DNA of 42,276 nt, from contig NZ_PVNB01000033.1 in NCBI RefSeq assembly GCF_003001995.1, positions 1 to 42,276 of the forward strand, read 5' to 3'. Below, piece by piece: positions 16,114 to 25,374 of this stretch (position 1 is the stretch's first letter; each line of letters starts with the position of its first letter). The position numbers and the translations under genes were made by a program. This stretch comes from Orenia metallireducens. GTDB taxonomy: Bacteria > Bacillota > Halanaerobiia > Halobacteroidales > Halobacteroidaceae. The notes beneath the pieces were generated by a model. It had not been told where the DNA came from and did not search any database. It saw nothing but the letters and a program-made list of their open reading frames with translations.

Positions 16114-17932
16114 CTACCGTTACACTCTTAGCTAAGTTACGTGGTTGGTCAACATCACAACCGCGCTCTACAGCTACATAATACGCTAATAGCTGAGTTG
16201 GTACTACTGACAGGATAGCAGTCAATAACTCATCTGCCTTAGGTATTTCAATTCTATAATCTAAATCTTCAATTTCCTCTTCACCTTCAATAATAATTCC
16301 CGTTACAACTCCACCTCTAGCTTTAACCTCTTTAATATTACTTAAAGTCTTATCAATTACCGACTTCTGAGTCGCTAAAGCGATTACTGGAATCCCTTCT
16401 TCAATTAAAGCTAAGGTTCCATGCTTTAACTCACCAGCTGGATAGGCTTCTGAATGGAGATAAGAAACCTCTTTTAATTTTAATTGACCTTCTACAGCTA
16501 CAGCATAATCGATACTTCTTCCAATAAAGAAGGCATGCTCATGGTCTGCATATCCTTTAGATAATTCTTTAATATCTTCTTCACTATTATTGATAATGTC
16601 CTGTACCTGATTAGGTAGAGCCTTAAGTCCATCAATTAACCTCTTACTATCTATATCACTTAATGTCTTCTTAGCTCTAGCAAAATAGATAGCTAACATA
16701 TAAAAGGACATTAGCATTCCAATGTAAGCTTTAGTAGAAGCAACTGCAATCTCTGGTCCAGCTTGCAGATAAATAACATCATCGGCTTCACGGGCAATTG
16801 TACTACCAACGACATTACAAATAGCCACTACCTTAGCACCTTTATCTTGAGCTTCTCTTAAAGCTGCTAAAGTATCTGCTGTCTCGCCTGATTGACTAAC
16901 AACAATTACTAGAGTGCTTTCATCTACTAATGGATCTCTATATCTAAACTCAGAAGCAACATCAATCTCTACTGGAATCTTTGCTAGTTTCTCAATGGCA
17001 TACTTTCCAACCAACCCAGAATTATAGGCAGTTCCACAAGCTACAATATAAATCTTATTATAGGAGTTAATGTCTTGAGCTGTTAAGTTGAAATTAGCTA
17101 ACTCTATATCTGTCTCTGTTAGCCTACCAGCAGTACATCTTCTTAAAGTCTCTGGCTGCTCATGAATCTCTTTTAACATAAAGTGGTCAAACCCTGATTT
17201 CTCTGCCATACCAGGATCCCAATCAACCTTAAATACATCTTTATCTACTTGATCACCTGTTACAGTAGATAACTCTACTCCAGCACGAGTAATTACAGCC
17301 ATTTCACCATCATCTAAGATATAAACTTCATCAGTGTGCTTTAAAATAGCTGGAATATCAGAACCAATAAAGTACTCTTCTTCTCCTAAACCTATAATTA
17401 AAGGACTATCTTCTCGTACAGTAATTAATTTATCAGGCTCCTCAGAAGATAAGATTACTAAGGCATAAGCACCTTCTAATCTGGCAATTGTCTTTCTAAC
17501 TGCTTCTTCTAGATCACCATCATAATTTTCCTGAATTAAATTAGGGATTACCTCAGTATCAGTTTCTGACTTAAATTCATAACCTTTACCCTTTAATTCT
17601 TCCTTCAACTTCATATAATTCTCAATGATTCCATTATGAACTACTGTGAACTTTCCGTTAGCACTAGTATGGGGATGAGAATTAGGAGTAGATGGTTTAC
17701 CATGAGTTGCCCAACGGGTATGACCGATTCCAATACTCCCCTTAGGCTCTTCTTTATCAGTTAAACCTTTTAAGTTATCTAATTTACCGACTATTTTAAA
17801 GATATCAGTATTTCCCTCATTATATAACGCAATACCTGCTGAATCATAGCCACGATACTCCAACTTCTTTAATCCTTCTACCAAGATAGGAGTAGCCTCT
17901 TGCTTTCCAATATAACCGACAATTCCACACAT
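16109..17932 (-). CDS. glmS: Glutamine-fructose-6-phosphate aminotransferase (isomerizing) GlmS
   Basis: Makes glucosamine-6-phosphate from fructose-6-phosphate and glutamine, the entry step to UDP-GlcNAc and peptidoglycan. The N-terminal class II glutaminase starts MCGIVGYIGKQ, so Cys2 becomes the nucleophile after Met removal; LEYRGYDSAGIAL, IGHTRWATHGKP and HNGIIENY are also seen. Two SIS domains follow (about 285-425 and 455-590), with ACGTAYNSG, VVSQSGETADT and IGRSIDYAVAVEGQLKLKE; the end LAKSVTVE is standard. 607 residues is the normal length. The leader contains a glmS ribozyme, so expression should fall when GlcN6P is high. It follows glmM. Confidence 0.98.
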   Translation of the reverse strand: MCGIVGYIGKQEATPILVEGLKKLEYRGYDSAGIALYNEGNTDIFKIVGKLDNLKGLTDKEEPKGSIGIGHTRWATHGKPSTPNSHPHTSANGKFTVVHNGIIENYMKLKEELKGKGYEFKSETDTEVIPNLIQENYDGDLEEAVRKTIARLEGAYALVILSSEEPDKLITVREDSPLIIGLGEEEYFIGSDIPAILKHTDEVYILDDGEMAVITRAGVELSTVTGDQVDKDVFKVDWDPGMAEKSGFDHFMLKEIHEQPETLRRCTAGRLTETDIELANFNLTAQDINSYNKIYIVACGTAYNSGLVGKYAIEKLAKIPVEIDVASEFRYRDPLVDESTLVIVVSQSGETADTLAALREAQDKGAKVVAICNVVGSTIAREADDVIYLQAGPEIAVASTKAYIGMLMSFYMLAIYFARAKKTLSDIDSKRLIDGLKALPNQVQDIINNSEEDIKELSKGYADHEHAFFIGRSIDYAVAVEGQLKLKEVSYLHSEAYPAGELKHGTLALIEEGIPVIALATQKSVIDKTLSNIKEVKARGGVVTGIIIEGEEEIEDLDYRIEIPKADELLTAILSVVPTQLLAYYVAVERGCDVDQPRNLAKSVTVE

Positions 17933-17974
17933 ATAGATTACCTCCAGTATATTTAAATTTCAAAGTTCAAACTA

Positions 17975-18191
17975 GCTATTCTTAAATTCCTTTGTAATTA
18001 GGATTGCTCCTAACTTTTAAGAATTTAGTTTTAGGCTAATAGCTCTAGCCTGAGGGTATCCGCCGAAAGTTCGATAATCCCTCTCCTCGTCAACTTACAA
18101 TTGACCAAAGAATAAATAATAGTTAATAAAGAACATCCGATATTCTTTATTATTTACTCTTTATTAAGTTCTAATTGTAAGTTCGGGCGCT
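17975..18191 (-). ncRNA. glmS ribozyme-riboswitch
   Basis: On the minus strand, 40 to 260 nt upstream of the glmS start, the catalytic core of the glmS ribozyme is recognisable: the cleavage-site segment AGCGCCCGAACTTACAATT (cleavage between 18191 and 18190), then AAGTTGACGAGG and ATCGAACTTTCGGCGGATAC, P3 (GGCTAGAGCTATTAGCC) and a P4-like hairpin pairing ATTCTTAAA with TTTAAGAAT. P1 pairs AACTTACAATT (18175-18185) with AATTGTAAGTT (18092-18102). Instead of a short loop, P1 is capped by a long AT-rich extension (about 18104-18171) with its own stems. Binding of GlcN6P normally triggers self-cleavage and mRNA decay. Confidence 0.93.
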
Positions 18192-18204
18192 ATAATTATA
18201 AGAT

Positions 18205-18273
18205 TAAGGTTAAGTTCAAGCCTAAGGATAAGGAAAGTACCTCTTTGATCTTAAACTCAAACTTAAACTAATT
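18205..18273. repeat. Inverted pair of 6-bp repeat arrays (family D) between glmM and glmS
   Basis: Left arm 18205-18234 reads TAAGGT TAAGTT CAAGCC TAAGGA TAAGGA; right arm 18250-18273 reads CTTAAA CTCAAA CTTAAA CTAATT, inverse in sense, and covers the glmM stop codon (18268-18270). Confidence 0.7.
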
Positions 18274-19605
18274 CAACTCTGCCTCTACAACACTAGCTAC
18301 CTTATTGACTAGCTCTTCTATTTGAGCCTCATCTTTACCTTCAACCATTACTCTAACTACAGGTTCAGTTCCAGAAGCTCTAACAAAGATTCTACCTTCA
18401 CCAGCCAAAGCTGCTTCTACCTCTGCAATAGCCTCATTAATTGCAGAACTATCTTCCCAATCTTTATTAGTCACTTTTACATTGACTAATAACTGAGGGA
18501 ATTCAGTCATCTCTTGGCGTAGTTGAGATAGAGTCTTGCCTCTTTTCTTAACTACATTAATTAATTGTAAAGCAGTTAACACACCATCACCAGTAGTGTT
18601 ATAATCTAAGAAGATAATATGCCCTGACTTCTCTCCACCTAAGATATAACTCTTATCTAACATTTCAGCTAAAACATAACGGTCACCATTTCCTACAACT
18701 GAAACTTTGGCATCTACCTCATTCATAGCTTGTTGTAAGCCTAAGTTACTATATTTTGTAGCTACTATTGTATTATCTGCTAATTTGCCTTCTTTTATTA
18801 GCTGACGACCACAGATTGCTAAAATATAATCTCCATCAACCAGTTCACCTTTGTCATCAACAGCAATTACTCTATCAGCATCACCATCATGGGCAATTCC
18901 TAAATCAGCCTTGTTATCTAAGACAGCCTGCTGAAGGATTTCAGGATGAGTAGAACCACAATCCACATTAATATTTAATCCTGTTGGCTTATTATTAAGA
19001 GCAATAACCTCTGCACCCAACTCTGCTAATAATCTAGGTGCTAACTCATAAGCAGCTCCATTAGCAGCATCTACTACTACTTTCAGTCCAGAAAAATCAC
19101 CATCAACAGTTTTCTTAATATAATCTATATATTCATCTAAGCTATGATGGATAAACTCAACCTTACCTACCTTATCTCCTGCTGGTACTGGCAGTTTATC
19201 TAAAGAATTTAAGATGATCTCTTCAATATCATCTTCTTGCTGATCAGATAACTTGAATCCATTACCATTAAAGAATTTAATTCCATTATCTTGAACAGGA
19301 TTATGGGAAGCAGAGATCATAATACCTGCTGTAACATCCTTATGTTTAGTAAGATATGCCACAACTGGTGTAGGCACTACTCCAACCTTGACTACATCTA
19401 TACCTAAAGAAGTTATTCCAGCTATCAATGCCGCTTCTAACATATCACCAGAAATTCTAGTATCTTTTCCAATCAATATCTTAGGATTTGTCTTCTTTTG
19501 TGATAAATAGTAAGCACCTGCTTTACCAATCTTAAAAGCCATCTCAGCTGTTAAAAAGATATTTGCTTCACCACGAACACCATCAGTTCCAAACAACTCT
19601 CCCAC
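18268..19605 (-). CDS. glmM: Phosphoglucosamine mutase GlmM
   Basis: Interconverts glucosamine-6-phosphate and glucosamine-1-phosphate for UDP-GlcNAc synthesis. The phosphoserine loop GIMISASHNPVQDNG has the catalytic Ser100; the metal-binding DGDADR, GEKSGH sugar loop and C-terminal phosphate-binding RASGTEPVVRV are present; 445 residues is normal. The start is a GTG (19603-19605) eight bases behind GGAGGTG. A good promoter lies at 19681-19709. In many Firmicutes GlmM is encoded with and inhibited by CdaA; here cdaA is about 7 kb away across the mannitol operon. Confidence 0.97.
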   Translation of the reverse strand: MGELFGTDGVRGEANIFLTAEMAFKIGKAGAYYLSQKKTNPKILIGKDTRISGDMLEAALIAGITSLGIDVVKVGVVPTPVVAYLTKHKDVTAGIMISASHNPVQDNGIKFFNGNGFKLSDQQEDDIEEIILNSLDKLPVPAGDKVGKVEFIHHSLDEYIDYIKKTVDGDFSGLKVVVDAANGAAYELAPRLLAELGAEVIALNNKPTGLNINVDCGSTHPEILQQAVLDNKADLGIAHDGDADRVIAVDDKGELVDGDYILAICGRQLIKEGKLADNTIVATKYSNLGLQQAMNEVDAKVSVVGNGDRYVLAEMLDKSYILGGEKSGHIIFLDYNTTGDGVLTALQLINVVKKRGKTLSQLRQEMTEFPQLLVNVKVTNKDWEDSSAINEAIAEVEAALAGEGRIFVRASGTEPVVRVMVEGKDEAQIEELVNKVASVVEAELN

Positions 19606-19652
19606 TTTTTCACCTCCTTCTAGCTTATTATATTCTTTAACTCATCAAATGT

Positions 19653-19673
19653 GACCAGCTTAATCAGCTAGTC
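19653..19673 (-). promoter_or_regulatory. Hairpin at the 5' end of the glmM transcript
   Basis: An 8-bp stem (gaccagct 19653-19660 with agctagtc 19666-19673, one G-U pair in RNA) begins right at the start point predicted from the promoter at 19681-19709. It would cap the glmM mRNA with a stem. On the plus strand the same hairpin is followed by CTTTTTT and looks like a terminator, but no plus-strand gene lies before it. Confidence 0.5.
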
Positions 19674-19680
19674 CTTTTTT

Positions 19681-19709
19681 ATTATATGTTATAGAATAAT
19701 TAATTTCAA
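19681..19709 (-). promoter_or_regulatory. Sigma-A promoter of glmM
   Basis: On the minus strand TTGAAA (19704-19709), 17 bp, TATAAT (19681-19686), pointing to glmM with a leader of about 70 nt. The rest of the gap 19710-19885 is AT-rich without other clear signals, apart from a second TATAAT-like hexamer with a poor -35. Confidence 0.75.
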
Positions 19710-19885
19710 CTAAATCAATATTAATAGTTTCAAATTTTAAAATTTTTCTTTATTATACCTTGTAATGAAGAGATTGTGAGTATAAAAACTGTTAAGTTTA
19801 TATAAATTATTCCCAACTTATCTATTATATAAACAAAAATAAATTAAAAATAGGGATGGGTTAACCATCACCTACTTAAAAATTT

Positions 19886-19903
19886 ACTATCTCTAAAGAT
19901 AGT
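19886..19903 (-). terminator. Terminator after mtlD
   Basis: actatct and agatagt form a short stem (19886-19903) adjacent to the mtlD stop codon, followed on the minus strand by AAATTTTTAAG. It is short and AT-rich, so moderate in strength. Confidence 0.6.
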
Positions 19904-21064
19904 TTATAAATTATCCAGTAACTCTTTATATTGCTTTAATACTTCTTGACCTAAATCACCTTCAGGAGCAAGACCTGTAACCGCTTCTAAAGTACGCTCA
20001 ATTCCTTCTTTTTCAATCTTATCTTGAATCTTTTGAGCCGCTTCATCGCCATCTACATCAAATAAAAATCCTAAGGCAATACACTTTGCTAAGTTAGTAG
20101 GGAATTTACCCATTTCAACTGCTCTTGAGGCAGGCTTAACTAGTCTATCCTTTGCACCTAATTTTCTTAAAGGATCACGCCCTACTCTTGTTACAGAGTC
20201 CATTAAAGCTGGATTTTCAAATCTCTTTAAGATTTTATTAATATAACTTTTATGAGTATCTTCATCAAAACCATAAAACTCAATTAAGCTACTACCAGAT
20301 TCCATTAAAGCTTCTTTGATTGTCTTGTAGATTTCTTCATCTTTAATCGCCTCGTGAATATATTGATAACCTTTATAATATCCCATATAAGCTGTTCCAC
20401 AGTGCCCTGTATTGAGAGTAAAGATTTTACGCTCAACAAAAGCTACTAAATTGTCAGTTAAATTCATTCCTTCAATCTCTGGTATTTCACCTTTGAATTG
20501 GGTCTGGTCAACAATCCATTCCTTAAAAGGTTCTACTTTAACTTCTAAAGATTCAGTGATCTCTTGTGGAGGTACTATTCTATCGACTGCTGAATCTGGA
20601 AATCCGATATATAAGTCTGCTTTTTCTTGTAAATTCTCATCCAAATTCTGATACACATAATCCTTTAATTCTGTTGAAGCCTTTACAGCATTCTCACAAG
20701 CTATAATATTAAGCTCTGTAGGTCTAGCCTTCTCTAATCTTATCTTAAGACCTTCTGCAATTGCAGGCGCAATAAACTTTAGATTATTTGGTCCTACTGC
20801 TGCTGTAACTATATCTGCATCTGCTATCTCTTTAGCAACTGTTGAAATCTCCTTGCCATTAATCCCTCTAACATTATTTACTGTATACTCTTTCTCTTCT
20901 GCTCCACCTACTTCTAATACCTTATATCTGTTATTCTTATTCAGTGCAGCTAGAATCTCCTCATTTACATCAACAAAAACTACTTCATAGTCTGATAAGC
21001 CCAGTAATAGACCAATAAAACCTCTCCCTATATTTCCAGCCCCAAAATGTACTGCCTTTTTCAT
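19904..21064 (-). CDS. mtlD: Mannitol-1-phosphate 5-dehydrogenase MtlD
   Basis: Oxidises mannitol-1-phosphate to fructose-6-phosphate with NAD+, the step after PTS uptake. It is a long-chain polyol dehydrogenase: the N-terminal Rossmann motif KAVHFGAGNIGRGFIG, VDVNEEILAALN, ACENAVKAS, GFPDSAVDRIVP, and LNTGHCGTAYMGYYKG with the catalytic-region His. 386 residues is normal. The ATG follows GGGAGGG, 12 bp after mtlF. It is the last gene of mtlA-mtlR-mtlF-mtlD, the order found in several bacilli. Confidence 0.97.
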   Translation of the reverse strand: MKKAVHFGAGNIGRGFIGLLLGLSDYEVVFVDVNEEILAALNKNNRYKVLEVGGAEEKEYTVNNVRGINGKEISTVAKEIADADIVTAAVGPNNLKFIAPAIAEGLKIRLEKARPTELNIIACENAVKASTELKDYVYQNLDENLQEKADLYIGFPDSAVDRIVPPQEITESLEVKVEPFKEWIVDQTQFKGEIPEIEGMNLTDNLVAFVERKIFTLNTGHCGTAYMGYYKGYQYIHEAIKDEEIYKTIKEALMESGSSLIEFYGFDEDTHKSYINKILKRFENPALMDSVTRVGRDPLRKLGAKDRLVKPASRAVEMGKFPTNLAKCIALGFLFDVDGDEAAQKIQDKIEKEGIERTLEAVTGLAPEGDLGQEVLKQYKELLDNL

Positions 21065-21076
21065 GATTATCCCTCC

Positions 21077-21547
21077 CTAAACAAGTGTATTAAGAATAAA
21101 GTCTTTATCATCAGTATCGATTAATTTTTGTACTTCTTCTTCCTCTTGACAGATAGTTGCTAAATTCTGAAGAATCTGTATATGGTCATCTCCCTTGCCT
21201 GCAATCCCAATAACTAAATAGCATAACTCTCCAGCACCAAAATCAACACCCTCTGGAAATTGAATAAAAGAGATACCTGACTTGGCTATATGATCTTTAG
21301 CTTCACTTGTACCATGAGGTATAGCTACCCCATTACCTATATAAGTCGTTACCTTCTCCTCTCTCTCTTTCATTCCTGTTATATAATCTGAGCTTACATA
21401 TCCTCCATCTACTAACAGTTGACCTGCCATCTCTATTGCTTTATCTTTATCAACACTCTCTGCTCCTAAAACAATAGCCTCTTTACTTAAGATTGCACTC
21501 TCTTCTTTTACATTATTATCATTCTTTTTCTTAAATAACCCAAACAT
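21077..21547 (-). CDS. mtlF: Mannitol-specific PTS enzyme IIA component MtlF
   Basis: A 156-residue soluble PTS EIIA that takes phosphate from HPr and passes it to the IIB domain of MtlA. The phosphorylated histidine is H78 in GVAIPHGTSEAKDHI, with ISFIQFPEGVDFG and LVIGIAGKGDDHIQIL as further family signatures. The first 14 residues (MFGLFKKKNDNNVK) are an extra charged leader compared with the usual start. The gene follows mtlR by 21 bp with an AAGGAGG ribosome site. Confidence 0.96.
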   Translation of the reverse strand: MFGLFKKKNDNNVKEESAILSKEAIVLGAESVDKDKAIEMAGQLLVDGGYVSSDYITGMKEREEKVTTYIGNGVAIPHGTSEAKDHIAKSGISFIQFPEGVDFGAGELCYLVIGIAGKGDDHIQILQNLATICQEEEEVQKLIDTDDKDFILNTLV

Positions 21548-21568
21548 AATTATCTCCTCCTTATTAAC

Positions 21569-23689
21569 TTATTTAAATAGGGTTCTATAATAATCTTCCA
21601 TCACTTTTCTTAAATAATCTATCAATTCTTCCTTATTCCCTTCCCTAATTACATTATGAAAGTCTTTATTTTCAATTATTGAGGCACTAAAGCTACTGAT
21701 TAATTGAATCTCTTCAGCAATAAGCTCCTTTGGGGCTAACAACACAATAATCCTATCGATCTCTTGCTCTAAATTATTAGGTCCCGATAATGAAACTGCT
21801 TCATCTAGCATGACCAGTCCTATAAAAGGTTTTTCAATCCCATCTGTTCTAGCATGTAATAAAGTAAGTTTCATCTCTGGAATTATCGTTGAGCCCTTCT
21901 TTTCACGAGCTTTTAAAGCATCATATACTACTTTAGAATCGCTATTTAGAGGGATAAAATCTTCCTTACTCACCTCTCTAATAATCTGGTCATAGTCTTT
22001 AATAGCTATCTTTTTAACCTTTACATTCTTTAAAATACTGATAATATCATTAGATATCTTGGCCATAACCTCTAATTCATCTTCTATTCTATCTTCTTTC
22101 TTTACTTCTCTTTCTGTATCTCTTTCTAAGTTAACCATCTCAACCTCTCTTATCTTTCTTTTAATTCTTTGAACCTCTTCTGGCAATAAGATAGGAGATA
22201 CTACAACTAATTTATCCTGATAATTATCGATAGGAATAGTTGAGATTATAAGGTCGATATCTTCTTCATCTATTCTATTATCTTCTAAAGAGAAGGCAGA
22301 TACTTCATCAATTATCTCTAAATTTTCAATCGTTTTTTTCAATCTAGTAGCTAAAATTTTAGAGCTACCAATTCCACTAGAGCATACCAGTAAGACTTTA
22401 GCTTTATATCTATTTGCATTTTCTACTGCGGCAGCAATATGCATTGTAAGAAATCCAATCTCTGAATCAGGTATATTTGCTTCTATTATCTCTGCTAGCT
22501 TATTGGCTGCTTTCTTAGTAGCAGAGAAGATATCACTATATTCCTTCTTTAAATCAGTTAAGATAGGATTTCTAATTTCCATTCCCATTTTAATTCTAGA
22601 AATTGCAGGTTCTAGATGAGTTACTAATCCTGATATTAAAGTGACATCATCTGAAATTGTTACTCTTAATTCCTGCTCTACTTCTTTGACTAATATACGA
22701 GCCAATTTGATAACCTCAAGCTTTTCAACAGCTAAGGGGTCTCCATTAAATTCAAGTTTATTCATTAATTTAGCACCCTTTAAATGCATAGCTATATAGG
22801 CAGTTTCTTCTATTGGAATTATCAAATCAAATACTTCTTCTAATTTAGCAGATAAATTCTTTGCAATCTCATACTCCTTGCTCAACTTTAATCTATCTAA
22901 TTTATCTTTATTAATATATATCTTCTCTCCAGCTTCTAGCCTATTAATAGCTAAAGATAGATGAATTATCAATCCTATATATGAAGTGTTTACCATATTA
23001 AATTTAGTTTCTTTTAAAATTTCATCAACTGCTTTTTCTAACTCAGAAAGCGTATTCATATTCATAAAGTCTAATATCTTTTCTCTAACCCTTGCCGCTA
23101 TCGTCTCTTTATTAGCCCGCTTATTATTTAGGTTATTACGAATTAAGGTTAAAATATCTTCTTTTTCCATGTTATCATATAAAAAATCGATTACAGCTCT
23201 TCTAAAGGATGCTTCTGAACCCTTTAAATAAACACCTACCCCCTGTTTTCTAACCAAAGAGAGTCCTCTTTTCTCAAACCACTTAGCAACTTTATTTAAG
23301 TCATAACTAATAGTTGCTTCAGTTACTGCTAGCTTATAAGCAAGAGCAGTTAATTTTTGAAAACGATCTGATAACAGAAATTCCTCAATAATATAAATGT
23401 ATCTTTCTTGTGGAGTTAAGTCCTTCTTTTCTGATACCTCTTTTAAACCCTTCTGAGCTCTTTCTAAAAGCTCTTCCTTGCCTTCTATAAATAGTCCAAC
23501 CCCTGGTTTTGATTGTAAAGTCAAATCAAACTCTTTTAAAGCCTCTCTTAAACTCGATAGCTCTCTATTAATAGTTCTTTTACTAACACCTATTTCATCT
23601 GCTAGTTCTTTGATAGTAACAACATTAGATGCCTCTATTAAAATAGCAATAATTCTTTTCTGTCTAGAAGATAGATTATTTAACCTCAT
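21569..23689 (-). CDS. mtlR: PRD-containing mannitol operon transcriptional activator MtlR
   Basis: A 706-residue BglG/DeoR-like activator. Domains in order: HTH (KRIIAILIEASNVVTIKELA, about 10-60), a second Mga-like HTH (LTALAYKLAVTEATISYDLN), PRD1 (about 205-310, with AYIAMHLKGA), PRD2 (about 320-420, with GLVTHLEPAI and FLTMHIAAAV), an EIIB-like domain with the Cys motif VLLVCSSGIGSSKIL, and a C-terminal EIIA-like domain with LTLLHARTDGIEKPF. In related MtlR proteins, HPr phosphorylates PRD2 to activate and MtlF/MtlA phosphorylation of the C-terminal domains inhibits. All the relevant His and Cys positions appear kept. It lies between mtlA and mtlF in the operon, behind a hairpin. Confidence 0.95.
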   Translation of the reverse strand: MRLNNLSSRQKRIIAILIEASNVVTIKELADEIGVSKRTINRELSSLREALKEFDLTLQSKPGVGLFIEGKEELLERAQKGLKEVSEKKDLTPQERYIYIIEEFLLSDRFQKLTALAYKLAVTEATISYDLNKVAKWFEKRGLSLVRKQGVGVYLKGSEASFRRAVIDFLYDNMEKEDILTLIRNNLNNKRANKETIAARVREKILDFMNMNTLSELEKAVDEILKETKFNMVNTSYIGLIIHLSLAINRLEAGEKIYINKDKLDRLKLSKEYEIAKNLSAKLEEVFDLIIPIEETAYIAMHLKGAKLMNKLEFNGDPLAVEKLEVIKLARILVKEVEQELRVTISDDVTLISGLVTHLEPAISRIKMGMEIRNPILTDLKKEYSDIFSATKKAANKLAEIIEANIPDSEIGFLTMHIAAAVENANRYKAKVLLVCSSGIGSSKILATRLKKTIENLEIIDEVSAFSLEDNRIDEEDIDLIISTIPIDNYQDKLVVVSPILLPEEVQRIKRKIREVEMVNLERDTEREVKKEDRIEDELEVMAKISNDIISILKNVKVKKIAIKDYDQIIREVSKEDFIPLNSDSKVVYDALKAREKKGSTIIPEMKLTLLHARTDGIEKPFIGLVMLDEAVSLSGPNNLEQEIDRIIVLLAPKELIAEEIQLISSFSASIIENKDFHNVIREGNKEELIDYLRKVMEDYYRTLFK

Positions 23690-23729
23690 AGCATCTCCCC
23701 TTTTTATACTTATAGAGAAAAAAGAGGGT

Positions 23730-23761
23730 AAAGTAATGAGCTGGCACTAACTCATTACTTT
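23730..23761 (-). terminator. Hairpin between mtlA and mtlR (possible partial terminator)
   Basis: An 11-bp perfect stem (aaagtaatgag 23730-23740 with ctcattacttt 23751-23761) follows mtlA; on the minus strand ACCCTCTTTTTTC comes after it. It could lower transcription of mtlR-mtlF-mtlD relative to mtlA or protect the mtlA mRNA 3' end. The U-run is a few bases away from the stem. Confidence 0.55.
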
Positions 23762-23797
23762 AAATATATAATCCCCTTCAATTCTTCCATAAATTTA

Positions 23798-25183
23798 TTA
23801 GACTACTTCTGATTTTTCAGCTTTTAATCTCTCTACAAGTTCATCATAAACTGGATTATTTAAGAAGGTCTCAATTGGAATATACTCTTTGCCAGGAGCA
23901 GATTTTTTAGCTCTATCCAATAACTCCTTATGAACAATTACAATATCGACATCTTGAGGAATTTCATCTACTGCAGAGTTATCTACTTTTATATCTAGCC
24001 CTGCCTTTTGAACCTTATTTCTAACCTGTGAAGCTGCCATTGCACTAGATCCCATACCTGCATCACAAGCCACAATAATCTTATTTACTGTACCAATATT
24101 GCTAGCAGGAATAGCTACTTTCTTTCCTTTCATTTCTTTCATCTGTTTAGTAGCACTTTCTAAGTCATCATTGACATTATTTGCTGATGCCTTTAAAAGA
24201 GCAGAAGCAACCAAGAAGGATACTGCTGTTGCTGAAATAACACCTGCTATCACTCCAAAGAAGTTACCTTTAGGAGTCATCGCTAATAATGCAATTATAC
24301 TTCCTGGAGATGGACTAGCAACTAACCCAGCACCAGTTATAACAAAGGTAAATACTCCAGTTGCTCCACCAGCAATTACTGCTAGAAGTAAAGAAGGTTT
24401 CATTAAAACATAAGGGAAGTAAATTTCATGAATTCCTCCAAAGAAATGAATGATTGCTGCTCCAGGTGCAGACTGTTTAGCATTTCCTTTTCCAGCAAGC
24501 ATATAAGCTAATAGAATACCAAGACCAGGTCCAGGATTTGTTTCTAATAAGAAGAAGATAGATTGACCTAATTCTTTAACTTCATTCACACCAAGTGGAC
24601 TTAATACCCCATGGTTAATTGCATTATTTAGGAATAGTATCTTAGCTGGTTCAATAAATAATGAAGCCAAAGGCAATAATCCAGCATTAACTATTGTCTG
24701 TACTCCAGTTGCTAGTACCTTATTTAAAGATAAAACTACCGGTCCAATTCCTAAATAAGCTATTATAGCTAATGCCATTCCAATAATACCAGCAGAAAAG
24801 TTATTAACTAACATTTCAAAACCAGATTTAACTTTTCCATCTATCATCCCATCAAATTTCTTAATTACTAAACCACCAAGAGGTCCCATAACCATTGCAC
24901 CTAAGAACATAGGTATATCTGCACCTACGATAACTCCCATCGTTGCAACTGCACCTACTACTCCACCTCTAGCATCAGCAACCATCTTACCTCCAGTATA
25001 ACCAATCAATAAAGGTAATAAATAAGTAATCATTGGTCCAACCATAGAACTTAGATTTTCATTTGGTAACCAACCTGTTGGAATAAATAAAGCAGTAATA
25101 AATCCCCAAGCAATAAATGCACCTATATTTGGCATTACCATTCCACTAAGAAAACGTCCGAATTTTTGAATTCTTTGTCTCAT
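23798..25183 (-). CDS. mtlA: Mannitol-specific PTS enzyme IICB component MtlA
   Basis: A 461-residue membrane permease that takes up mannitol and phosphorylates it. The IIC part (about 1-340) is strongly hydrophobic with several membrane segments and keeps the sugar-binding [15 protein letters not shown]. The IIB part begins near residue 365; its phosphorylated Cys is C373 in [22 protein letters not shown] is separate (MtlF), as in the bacillar type. The ATG follows GGGGAGGA. It is the first gene of the operon, behind the promoter at 25306-25334 and two candidate activator boxes. Confidence 0.97.
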   Translation of the reverse strand: MRQRIQKFGRFLSGMVMPNIGAFIAWGFITALFIPTGWLPNENLSSMVGPMITYLLPLLIGYTGGKMVADARGGVVGAVATMGVIVGADIPMFLGAMVMGPLGGLVIKKFDGMIDGKVKSGFEMLVNNFSAGIIGMALAIIAYLGIGPVVLSLNKVLATGVQTIVNAGLLPLASLFIEPAKILFLNNAINHGVLSPLGVNEVKELGQSIFFLLETNPGPGLGILLAYMLAGKGNAKQSAPGAAIIHFFGGIHEIYFPYVLMKPSLLLAVIAGGATGVFTFVITGAGLVASPSPGSIIALLAMTPKGNFFGVIAGVISATAVSFLVASALLKASANNVNDDLESATKQMKEMKGKKVAIPASNIGTVNKIIVACDAGMGSSAMAASQVRNKVQKAGLDIKVDNSAVDEIPQDVDIVIVHKELLDRAKKSAPGKEYIPIETFLNNPVYDELVERLKAEKSEVV

Positions 25184-25305
25184 TTAATATTCCTCCCCAA
25201 GTTAAATTTATAGATTTCCTGTCAAACAATACTCAAATTCTTTTGATCTTATATTGTTATTTTCTTATTCACTTATTATCTTATTAGCTTGTTCAACTTA
25301 CTTAC

Positions 25306-25334
25306 ATCATACCACCATGGTATATTAGAGACAA
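25306..25334 (-). promoter_or_regulatory. Promoter of the mtl operon
   Basis: On the minus strand TTGTCT (25329-25334), 17 bp, TATGAT (25306-25311). The spacer contains the inverted repeat ATACCA / TGGTAT. Transcription would start near 25299, giving a leader of about 115 nt before mtlA. The weak -35 suits an activator-dependent promoter. Confidence 0.65.
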
Positions 25335-25352
25335 GGAATTCAATTTAACATT

Positions 25353-25374
25353 ATGTCCATATATGCTAGTGACA
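25353..25374 (-). promoter_or_regulatory. Candidate MtlR box 1
   Basis: A 22-bp element (on the minus strand TGTCACTAGCATATATGGACAT, given here as two halves TGTCACTAGCA and TATATGGACAT) with inverted TGTC/GACA ends, centred about 64 bp upstream of the predicted mtlA start point. A second near-copy is at 25591-25612. Position and symmetry fit an activator such as MtlR; binding is inference. Confidence 0.5.

Noticed and set aside
18195-18200. TATAAT hexamer just upstream of the glmS ribozyme as the glmS promoter
   Set aside because: A start point 6-8 bases downstream would fall after the ribozyme cleavage site and remove it, and no -35 is properly spaced. Transcription probably comes from glmM or from further upstream.
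19653-19680. Plus-strand intrinsic terminator between glmM and mtlD
   Set aside because: It has the right form, but no plus-strand gene precedes it; a 5'-end hairpin of the glmM transcript fits the context better.
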